Source: Nectonema munidae
Taxonomy: Eukaryota; Nematomorpha; Nectonematoida; Nectonematidae
Length of the DNA stretch: 64,000 bases
Reading direction: 5' to 3'
Assembly: GCA_030549495.1 (NCBI GenBank)
Contig: JAUIRK010001041.1
Span: 1,426,001 to 1,490,000, forward strand
Under the pieces are notes generated by a model. That model was not told where the DNA came from. It did no database searches and worked only from the letters and a program-made list of their open reading frames with translations. The translations under genes and the position numbers were made by a program. Position 1 is the first letter of the stretch. Every line of letters starts with the position of its first letter. Shown here piece after piece: positions 44,948 to 56,000 of the stretch.

Positions 44948-46015
44948 GTGAGATTCAACATGCTTGTGATATAAATATTGATTCTCTATAGTTAGTCACT
45001 GGTCAAATCATCTAAGGAAAATTCATTTTTTAATTTTATGATTTTTTTTGAAAGGCTAACCTTTTTATTAATCTTTCATTTTGAATTATGCATAGTTTGT
45101 ATAACTTTGCGTTTTTAATTATATAAAAATGTAGCCTATAAATCACCTTTTCAATCCATTTTCCTCATAATTTTAGTACGTGTGTGTGTAAAATTAATTC
45201 TAATAATATTTTTCAAAAGTAAAATGATAAAAAATAGATCTATAAAATTATTTTTATACAAAATTTTTATGCAATTAAAAATTGGATTTTTAATTATATT
45301 GGAAATATTCGAAAATTATTTCTCAATCAATTCACACTTAAATCCCTACATATAGAGAATTTTTAAATATAACAATTGGTGAAGAAATATATCAGTGAAT
45401 TCTGCATATCAAAGATGAAAATAAAAAAGTAAAAGCAAAGTATTCTTCTTTCTGTCCTACATATGGTACTATGCCATTTTGGAATAAATGAGAAATTAAC
45501 TTTCGCGATTACAATTGTACTAAAAGTTTGAGTGAATTAATATTTAAATCTTACTCTAACAAGATCGTTTTACGAAAAATCCTGAAAGATTAGAAATGAC
45601 AAGTATTTAGGCAAGAGTTGTATATTTTATGACATTTATCTATAAAGTACCATGCAATCGCAAGGTTCAATGCTGTAACTGATATCGTAAAAAAATTTTT
45701 GTGAACAACGTAGAGTTATTTTTGGCGATGAAAATGCAAAATATATCTTCAGCATAATTACATAAGTATATAAATGGGCTCTTGAGAAACAGTTACATAT
45801 TCTTGAAACCAAAAATCTTCTATAACTGCTTCACGCAAATTTGCTTAGTTGCCAAACGTTACCACAAATATCAGTCCATTTTCTCATAAAGATTTGATTT
45901 AAAAAAAAATTGTCCTACTTGCATATTCCTCATTTTCACTGAAACTGGCCAAATTTTGCCGGTACGAAAATAATTAATTTATTTTAATATGAAAAGACTT
46001 TTGAAAGCTCCTTTT
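44948..46015. other. AT-rich intergenic sequence
   Basis: No gene or repeat boundary recognised. Confidence 0.4.
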
Positions 46016-46171
46016 TTTGAAAATTTTAGCCTTTGTCACCAAAGTTTTTTTTTAAAAGTAAGTAGAACATTATAACATAACATATTTCATTAAGCAAAAA
46101 AATTGCATCTAAAAATAATAACTTCAAATAATGAGATATTTGAGTTTTCAAAAGACGAAATATCACAAGTG
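46016..46171. repeat. Dispersed repeat, inverted relative to 63179-63310
   Basis: The part reading GTAAGTAGAACATTATAAC and then, after an insertion, ATAATGAGATATTTGAG is the complement of the sequence at 63179-63283. The match extends to a TTTGTCACCA word at both sites. It appears to be an old dispersed element or duplicated gene piece. Confidence 0.7.
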
Positions 46172-46179
46172 TAAAAACT

Positions 46180-46890
46180 TGAGATGACTCCAATGGAAGT
46201 CTAATCTATTTTTAAATATATTTAATGTTGGTGCATCCACAATATTTTGAGGTAGATTGTTCCAATCTTTAATTGAAGATTTAGTGAAATAAGCTTTTCT
46301 AAAAGTGCCATAATGAGAGTCTAGTTGATGTTTTAAGGAATTACATCAAGAAATACGTGATGCCATTGGAGGAAAAACTTCTTTTTTTTTCTTCAAATAG
46401 TTATCATTTTTTCTTTTAATTCTATAAAGAAGATACGGGAGATTGAGTTCTTTTATTGTCTGTGTATGACATATCTTGGACACCAGCTACTTTTTTAGTG
46501 AACTTTCTTTGAACTCTCTCAAGTTTCCTCAATTCAAGCTTGTTGTGAGGGCCTGTAATTATACTGCCATATTTCAATATTGGTCCTATCATGGTTTTGA
46601 AGAGAAGAAAATCATTTTTTTATCAAGCTTGGAAAAACAGTCTTTAATCAAGTTAATTGTGGTAAATGCTCTACAATTACATGAGATGCGTTTCCATGAA
46701 ATTTCATTTTGTTATCAATAATAATTCCCAAATCTCTTTGTTTTGGCACTTTACAAACGTTATGCTCACCAAAAAAGAAGTCAAAGTTTTGTGTTTCTCC
46801 CATTTCCATATGGTAAAATTTTTCATAATTAAAAAGTAGAACATTAAAACTTTTTTTGTAAAAAGGTATAAAGCCTAATTTCGCCATCTT
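46180..46890 (-). pseudogene. LINE reverse transcriptase C-terminal fragment
   Basis: Minus-strand pieces: KQRDLGIIIDNKMKFHGNAS near 46680-46750 (the QRDLGVIID block after the palm), then FPSLIKK in a shifted frame. Near 46230-46280 there is a piece corresponding to NNLPQNIVDAPT in related elements. The order and spacing fit the 3' third of a CR1/Jockey-like LINE. Frameshifts throughout. Confidence 0.75.
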
Positions 46891-47044
46891 TTAATTCTAA
46901 AACCCAATAGTTTTTAAAAAATTTCAAATTTATCAAAACATTATTGTATATACTTAATTACTTACTATATATTTATTTTCATTTTTAGAAGTTTAGAAGC
47001 TAAAAAATTACTGGTATTATTATTTTAAATATAAATGAGTCAAA

Positions 47045-48430
47045 AAAATTAAAAAAAAAATCCATAAATATTTAGAAGACTTTTTGAAATACGGATTTAT
47101 TCCTTCACTTCATGATGAAAACTTACCTTTTTGCCTCATTTGCAATCCATGAAACCAAATCGTCTTTCTTTACATTTGAAAACTAAACATTTAAAGTACT
47201 TTAATTCAGATTTGGATTATTTCAAGTATTTGAAAGAAAAATTTCAAAAAAGAAAAACGATTAATTATTTGTTCAAGAAACAAGCTATTGATTTCAATTC
47301 CACTCTCAAAGCCAGTTATGAAATTTCATTACTAATTGCTAAAACTGGGAAAAATCATACCATAGGTGGGGACTTGATAAAACCATCAATATCCAAATTC
47401 ATTAAAATAGTTCTTGAAAAAGAAGATAATGCTGTTCACTCAATGCCATTAAGTAACAACTCAGTCAGCCCGAGAATTGATGAAATGGGTAACGATATTG
47501 AGATGCAGATAGTTGAAAAATTGAAGTCAACAAAATTTTCATTGCTAATAGATGAATCAACTTTTTTAAATAGCCAAGCTAATAGCTATTAGCATTTGTG
47601 AGATATATTAATACGGGGGACTTTTTTTGTGAATCAATAGACACACCTGATATTTTTTGTCATATTTTTTACAAAATTAAAAATTAATTTAGCTAATCCA
47701 AAGTGTGAACGTATCTTCAAACAGTTTTGTGAGAACAGTAGTGCTGACTTTGTTAGACTTCTGACACATACAGAAGTAAGATGGCTTTCTAAGCGAATGG
47801 CTTTGAAAAGATTTATGCAATTATTCAATCTTATCAAAGATTTTTCGTGTGATAAGCCTAAGGTGAAATATTTGCTCACTAATGATGGAAAAGCATTTTT
47901 GAGTTACCTACGGATCTTTTTGAAAAACTGAATATTCTTAATAAGCAACTTCAAGGCTCGAATAAAACACTGATTGATGCAAAATCCAAAATCATTTGTT
48001 GAAGCATGAAAAAAAAAATATTCAACAAAAAAAGTTTGATCAATTTTATTGGTTGAAAGAAAATGAAGCAAGTGATTCAGCTATAAAAATTATTGTTGAT
48101 CATTTGAAAAACTTAGCATTGGAGTTTGGGGAAAGGTTTTCTGACCTTAAAAATCTTAAGTTTCCTAATTGGGTGGTGCAGCCAATGTTAGTTGATATTT
48201 CCGAGGTTACAATGGAATACCAAGAAGAAATTTCTGAAATTCAAAATGACGAATCTGTTAAAATTTTGTTCAACGTGAAGGATGATGGCATGGCTTTGTG
48301 ACGAAAAAAAGTATCCTCATTCTACCAACATTACCAGAAATATTTTGTTGCCATTTCCATTTTCTTATTTGGTAGAATGTGGTTTTAGTGCTGTCAATGA
48401 TATTTTGTTAGAAAAAAATAAATAGGTTCG
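47045..48430 (+). pseudogene. hAT transposase relic (ZBED5-like)
   Basis: It begins near 47060 with LPFCLIC, a BED-finger half, then after a shift KPNRLSLHLKTKHLKYFNSD. The main frame (47131-47592) continues with KPSISKFIKIVLEKEDNAVH, MPLSNNSVSPRIDEM and STKFSLLIDEST, the first catalytic block. A large part of the catalytic domain is deleted or scrambled after 47590. Pieces resume near 47710 (complement-free plus strand), then NKQLQGSNKTLIDAKSK near 47940-47985, and the end VECGFSAVNDILLEKNK near 48370-48420. No TIRs found. Confidence 0.82.
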
Positions 48431-49889
48431 ACATCATTAAAAGAAGAGATCTTAGACTTAAACTTACAAAATTAGTCCCCAACATAAATCATCTTTGTAT
48501 GAGTCATCAAGCACATAGATCCCATTAAAATTTATATCATAAAAAAATATTTTATTCTAATAAATTTTCATGATTACAAAAATTTTTAAGTAAAATATAT
48601 TGTATGGTTGAACTCGCGTCAACAAATACTACGATGATTCATCTCCAACCTGTATACTACGATGGATATACAAATGACTAGGGAGAAAATGTTCAACTTT
48701 CTGTTCACATTCTGCTAGATGTAAGATTTGATATACCTCATTCGGGGAGACGATGCTACATAAGTTATTACCTATATACCTGTCAAAAAATTTTTTACAT
48801 GTACTTTGCAATTTATATATTAGAAATACTAAATATTTTTTTCAATTTTTCAAGAAATAATGAAAATATGTGAAAATTGTTAATTCTTTGTGAAAAATGA
48901 AATCTGAAAATAATGTTAAAATATCGAAAAAAAATTTTTTAATTAAAATGTCAAAATAACATAAGCACAACAAAATCGAAATTTAGATTGCGATAAAAAT
49001 GCATAAAGACAAAATACAACTAAAAATAGTATATATAAAATAAAATCATGTAAAACTACTTGGCGTGGTTTATATATTTTAAATTTGTTATTTTAATGCC
49101 TCCATAATTTCATCAAAAAAGTGTAGGACATGATTGAAAATTTCTCAAGAGTTCTTTTTCAATGCATGGGAGAAAATATTTTCTCAAATTTAGAAACGAC
49201 ACTGTTATAAAAATGTTTACACTTCTTTTTTCAAAATAGCTATAAACCTTCAAATAATATGATTTTCAATAGAAAGTAGGATGTAAAAAAAAATTAAATT
49301 CACTTGATGAAAAAAGAAAATTCAAAAAAGGTGACACAGCCAAAAAAAACTTTAACTTGTAGAGCCAGTGATATATCACTTCTAATTAAACAAAATTGCA
49401 TTCAAATCTGTGTCTAAATAAATAATAAAAAGTTCAAATCTTCAATACTGTCTCTAACAAATCAATTTATTTTGAAAATTTAATTTCAATATAAAAAAAT
49501 ATTATTCCAAGAAAACTAATTATCCCACACAGCAAAAATCCTGTACTAAAGTGATAAGCAGATTCAAGAAGGAATTCATTTGATTAATAATAATCTTATG
49601 CAGAATATTTCATAGAAAAGGATCAGTGTTCTACAGTATATAATTGTAGAACAGTGATGAGAATTTTAAGAAAGTTAACTCTCTTCAATAAATAAAATTC
49701 GTTTCCAATTTCTTCCTATTTGAAATTACAAAGACGAAAGATTTATATCATTGTATTGTAGTGTATAATTCTTATTGAAAATAACCTTTTTCATGAATCC
49801 TTAACTTTATTTCCTTACGATAATTTCATTGCTGACATCCTAAGCTAAAAATTTGTACGTACGATTATGGAAAAAAATGTTTGAAAGAT
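48431..49889. other. AT-rich intergenic sequence
   Basis: Nothing recognised. It includes the downstream flank of the dsRNA-binding gene, which ends at 49890 on the minus strand. Confidence 0.4.
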
Positions 49890-50098
49890 TTATTCAAAAA
49901 TTAAACTTTCATTAAAATCGTTCAAAATAGATTCCGGCATTTTTAAATCATATGGCTTTTTCAATGATGCATAACTCTCCAAAGCAGATTTGGTAGCTTT
50001 TGCCCTTGCTTGTGCATAAGACAGAGCATCATTGCCTAGAAAAGTTAGCTCCAGATTAAGCAGTTTTAGAGTTAGCGTGGAGAAGAAGCTTTCGTCAA
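49890..50098 (-). CDS. dsRNA-binding gene exon 5 (terminal)
   Basis: Acceptor TTTTATTTAAG; it codes DESFFSTLTLKLLNLEL through NDFNESLIFE and a TAA stop. It supplies the second half of dsRBD3, whose form (a short loop, then a YAQARAKATKSALE helix) resembles the degenerate third domain of PRKRA/TARBP2. Confidence 0.88.
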
Positions 50099-53000
50099 CT
50101 TAAATAAAAACAGTATTGCGTAGATGTTGAGACGTTCACACTTTTTCAAATTATATACGTGATTATTATCATAACCATACATACAAAACAAAGTAAAAAC
50201 TTTTTTTTGAAATGATGCGTAACATGTGATTCTAAATAAATTACGCTTTAACACTAAGACAGTTCCTTTTTTTGTACCTAAAAAAGCCAACCGGTTTTAG
50301 AAGATCCCAACATATAAAGGTTAGTAAAAACAAAAATAAAAAATGTCAATTTATTTTTTTGAGGGATCTATAGAACCCATGTGCACCATCAAGGTTTCAC
50401 AAAACTTTATTAAACTTAACTTAATTTTATATCATTAAACACTTCTTTGGCTTAAGAGTAGACACTAAATATTGATTAACTTCTTTTACGGCTGAATTTC
50501 AGACAAAAATTATTTCAAAATAAACATAAAAAATATAATAAAAAAAGCCCTCAATAATTTCAAGGATGTACGCGTCTGTTTTAGGTATATTTCATTTTTG
50601 TTGAAACCGTTTTCATTGCAAGCTTTTTAATCACTAAAATTGTATATTTCCGGAACTTTTAACTTAAAGACAAGAATTATTACCTTGAAAAAATAAGATG
50701 TCATCTTTAGAGTCTTTTATTGGATTTCATATATCGTTTTTTGATGATAAAGCATAAATATGAATAAAATATAGACTTAATTAATTACTTTGGCTTATGT
50801 GATCATTGTTTATATTTAAAGCATTCTACTTTGAAGACCTTTTAGCTTTTGTCTGAAAAAGCCGGCGTACCCCGCAACTGAGTCTATGAAATAATAAAAA
50901 GAAAACCTTTAAAGTCTTCAAGGATGTGACAGGGTGGATTCGTTCATGTTTTTCGATCTTTAAATTGCTGCCTTTTATTTAAACTTACGTTACTAAAGTA
51001 TTCTTGCGGATCAACATAACTCTGTATAGAATTCGAAAAGGAATGCATTTACAGAAGTTTTAAAAAAAATAAACCAAGGAATCATTATCAGAGAAATAAA
51101 TTAATTTCATTTCAATATTTTGCCTCAAAATATTTTATTAAACTGATTTTCGTAAAATTCATAATTTAGCCATTTTGACAGGTTCTGCCAGCATCGTAAA
51201 GTTTTTTCCATTTAGAATGAAGTAATATTCCTTTGATAAAATATTAGCTAATTTCATAAATCGAAAAAATATATAACTTTTTAAAATTTATATTACTGTG
51301 TTGAATTTTTTGATTATTATTTTTATTATAATTTTAATATCAATTTGGAATGCTAAATTTTGGATGCAAATGAAATCATAAGGCAATGTACAAATTCTTT
51401 TTTTAGTTATAAAATTTTTTTGCAATAAACTTCATTGGAAATGCTAAGGTTGGGGATGATACAACTCAAAGAAACGATGTAATATAAGTGCTTATACCTC
51501 TTGCTAAATTTCGAAATTGATAAGTAAAATCATTTCCTTGAGCAAATTCTGACAATAGTGTCGAGTTGTCATCACTTTCTAGAAATTGAGTACTTCGAAT
51601 CCTTGTTTCCGATAAAGAGTTCGCACTTCCCGGCATATTCTCCACAAATTTCAAATGATCCTCTCTTTTAATAAACACAAATGTAATAGCGAGACTTCAT
51701 TGTCATAAGAAATGAAAAACATGTGCTTTAAATATATAAGATTCCAATAAAAAGAAAGCATATGATTAGTCTTCATTCTTTTCCAACGAGTTTTTTTCAT
51801 ATAACTTGATAAGCTGGTGATATATATTTTGTGAGACACGGGTGTCCCATTGTGTCTGAAGGGGTAAAGGGGCCGCATTGAATAATAAAATGGGCAATAT
51901 TCAAAAGAGACAAGGCAAAAGTTTAAAGGAATCAAACAATATAAATTAGGGTTAAATTTCATCGAAAATTTATTGATTCAAAGTCTTTTTAGCATATGCT
52001 AATTTTTGTTCAAAATATATTTAAACCTCTGTAAGAAAATACAGGCATGAAAAAATATTGTTAATTATAAAACTTTTTTTAAAAACAATTACCAGATTCG
52101 TATTTATTATTATACACTTGAAATAAAAAATATAAATCAAAAGAAACTTCATCTTCAAAATTTAAAAAAGGAACTCAACTGCAAAAATCACAACAGAAAG
52201 GAGAAAGAAAAAATGAAGCCATTTTGGTGAAAATAGTTTGAACGGTTTATGATCGTAAAATTTGAGAATTAAGAATTTTCCAGTTAATCATAATTTTGCA
52301 TTAATAATATCAAACAAACGGTGAATGAGTTTAAATACTTATCGCGGCAGGCCGTACAAAAGCCTTTTAAGGGCTGCATATGGCCCGCAGACAGTAGTTT
52401 GCCAACCTCTGGTTTAGAGTTTAGAAAGTAGTAAGAAGAATCATACGCAACAGCACGAAGTGTGTCTTTAGAATAAGTGAAATAGGCCAAAAAGTTGAGA
52501 AAATGTCTGGTAAAAACTAAACCTTTAAGATCCAGTGTCCATCCGACTGAAATGAAAATCGTATAAGCAGACGATTCGTTTTCAAAAATCCGGGTCTTTA
52601 AATTCTTAAATTTAACTTTTAAATAGACGTCCTTTGAAAAAAGTTAAATAACGACAAAAAACTAGTCATATCGGTGTATTGACTATTTAATATAAATTGA
52701 TGAATCTTTTGATGATCTCAGATTGATATTTTAACCCAATCAATTCCGCCGTGATCCTTAAATGGCTAAGACTCTTTATTAAGTTTAGGCTTCTTTTATA
52801 TCAACCTACTAAATGCTGTCTGCTTTTTATGAAACCAAATGAGTTAACTACCAGATATAAAAATAAAAATGGTGTGCATTGCAAATTTTCTGTTTTACAT
52901 TAGAGTCTCATTATTCTGGTCGTTAACCAGTTAACTACATATAATTATAAAGAATACGTGTGCTTCGATCGTTTTTCAACCGTGTCTTCAATTTTGACTT

Positions 53001-56000
53001 CCGTTTTATCAGAAACCTTTTTAAAAGGAGAGAATAAAAAAGTTAAAAAAAAAGTAAAAGCACTTCTTACGTTTGCCAAATTGATTGAATCACACATGTC
53101 TAGATCTTTAATTTTTTGCAGCATGTTAAATGATGAATTTCTTTTAGCCAATCTTTTGGATAAATCCGTTCCTTAAAACATTTCAAAGAATAATAAGATG
53201 GAAGAACGCGAAACAAGAATAATTGCGATGTTACAAGGCTAACTCATGAAGCACAAAATACAGAAATTGAAAGATATTATTTACAATTGAGAACTAAATG
53301 CCTGTTTGAAAATAAGCTTTTACGAAGAGTATGTCGATTATATTAAAATGCAAATTTAGTTAACGACTAGTTGAATACGTTGAAGTTCGCTTATTTTTAA
53401 TTTGCAGCGAATTGTATGCGCAAAGGAAAAACAGAGAGGCACTAGGGAGAATTTAAAAAGGTTTGTTGAAAATAAAACTCCATTTTGATGCATTCGTATT
53501 TGAGTAGGTGTGTTCGAAACCCTATATTTTTTTTGCTGGTAATAAAAAGTTTATCCCTATAATCTCATACCAGTAAATTACCGAAGAAATGTACTCTTCC
53601 TTTTCAAAATAAATATATTGGAAAAATATCTGAAACTGAACTTAAACACTAATGCAAGATAGAATAGTTCTATTGCTATGATTTCTACGTCCTAGCACAT
53701 TCTACGTCCTTTTGGATTCATTTTCTGAAAAAAAGGACTTTCAGCAGGATGTGCTGATTCACTAAATAGAGAAAATTACATGGCCTTTATTTAAAAAGAT
53801 CATGATAATCAACGTTTACAGGTAGCTGTGGAGAGGAATTCATTAAATGAAAGGCATCCATCTTCTCGAAGATTATTGAATTGCATTGGTTAAATACTTT
53901 ATTTGGAAAATCCTAACTCTTAAGAAAATAAGTCAGAAGAAACGTTTTTATTAGAAAAAAAAATAGTTGAAGAATTTTATTCCAACGACTTTATCATTTT
54001 GATGGAAAAGTGAGGCAGCAAATGAAGATGATACTGATGAAATTCCAACATTCCAATCAACATCATATGGTAAGTCAAGTGAGTAATAAAAATTAAAAAA
54101 TCTAAACTTCTTTCTTTTTCAAATCTTGATATGAATAAAGAAATGAAAATTTTCGCAGCAACAGGCAATAAATCTGATTGTTTAGAAAACTCCTTGAAAA
54201 CGCATTAGCAAGCTGTTCTTGAAAACTGGATGTTTTTTATCCAGGCTTCGCCCTAACTTATCTCGGAAAACTTTAGATGCTTCTCATTTTCAAAAACAAA
54301 TCTTTTTCTGAAAAATAAAATTTATTTTGTTGCTTTCAACTTTCCTGTTTCTTATAAATCTAAAAATTAGTAAAAAAACTGGTAAAAATGCATCTCGCAA
54401 AATTTCGAACACTACTTTTAATTTCTTTCACGTCATCGACTGTTGTAATTCCTGCGTGTAATACTTGATTGTATTGGAACGAGAACGTGTATTCGATAGA
54501 GAATTGTTTTCACTCTGGTAAACTCTTCAGTTCATAAGAGTAGAGGTTTTATTCCCTTCACACTCATCAATGCCCTTTCTTGAAATAATTATGTTTCCTT
54601 CTGTTCAACCAATTAAACCTCATCAAAACATCAATTTGACTCAAATAGGTCATCCTATTGGTGGAAAGCATCTGTCATTGATGCAGCGATTTCGGTTCAA
54701 TTCCAGATCGTGATATCCTTATCTGTATAATCACGGAAGATTATTCTTACCTTGGATGTAACTACTCACGCTAAAATTATAACAGTATCTAAATATCAAA
54801 TTTTTGATAGTTACAACTTTGAAAATCAAGTCATGGTGATTCAAAGTTCATTATTGTTAATATTCAAGTTGAATGTAAAGAAAACAGACTATCAGAGATA
54901 GGAAACTCACACATATTTACACACCCATGGACAAAAATACACAATCAAAATCACAAGCAGACAGATACATCTCAAGTTACATGAAGAGGGAATATTAAGG
55001 CCTCTTACAGTCTCTTTTCTCAGAATCCTTAAGGCAGCCCCCCTCTTTTTCTGCTTAACCGTGAAAATTACTTTGATTGACAGATCAAACGCTTTAAATG
55101 AGTTTGGGTAATCGGTGCGCCAACAACAACAACACAGTCAAAAGTACTTGATGAAATACAACAATGGAATTTCTTTTGCAAAAATAAAAAGAAAGAGTCT
55201 GACCTGTAGTCTCAAGATCTATCAGGAAGCACTTAATGACAAAATATCTTTTGTGTGATTCGCCATATGCATTGATCAATTTGTATTTAGGAGGCATGAT
55301 AAACTTTTTCAGTGCGTAATCTTGCAAAAGGCTCACGGGATTGTTTTCTTGCGAAGTCTCTTCTTCTGGCAATTTCTCTCTAAAACATTATCTTAACCTC
55401 TTAAAAGCGTGTTTGATTTTGGGGAAGCATCTGTGTAAAAATTTATACTAAAGTGATTACATTGAGATTTGTAATTATTTCATTAAATGATATATCTTCT
55501 TTGTGTTAGGGTAGGCAACGTTACTTCATCAAGTTTGACCAAAGATAGATGCTTGTATTATTAATCATCATACAATATTGCATTATCCAAAACACCCATC
55601 AAACTTAATGCAATAAGATCTATTAAGTTAATTGTCAATGTAATTTCCCTATATGCACGCTCTAACTGGTTAGTCTCCTATACACATGATATTGATACAC
55701 ACATATACCCCATTGATACACACATACACAAAATAATATGAAAAAAATGCAGCAGTATAGCAAAATAAAACAAACAAATGAGTGATATCTGTCTCCCAAA
55801 CACAGACTCCCTAAGTAGCTTCACAAAGGACTTTTGCACTTAGAAGTAAAATAAAGGCCGTTCAAAAAAAGGTTCTTATTATTATTATACTACTCTACAC
55901 CACAATCTTTTGTTGAAAGTAAACCATTGTTGCATTCAAGTTTCTAATTACGTTAATTATTATGATTAATTAAAAAAAAAGTGCTGATTTTGTTAATAAA

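Noticed and set aside
52958-53176. 72-codon plus-strand frame
   Set aside because: It overlaps the minus-strand exon 53071-53171 and has no recognisable motif.
55009-55070. Candidate minus-strand exon of the dsRNA-binding gene, reading VIFTVKQKKRGAALRILRKE with usable splice sites
   Set aside because: Phases fit, but the exon at 53071-53171 also fits and carries the expected SKRLAKRN helix of dsRBD2. I kept that one; 55009-55070 could only be an alternative exon and has a weaker match.
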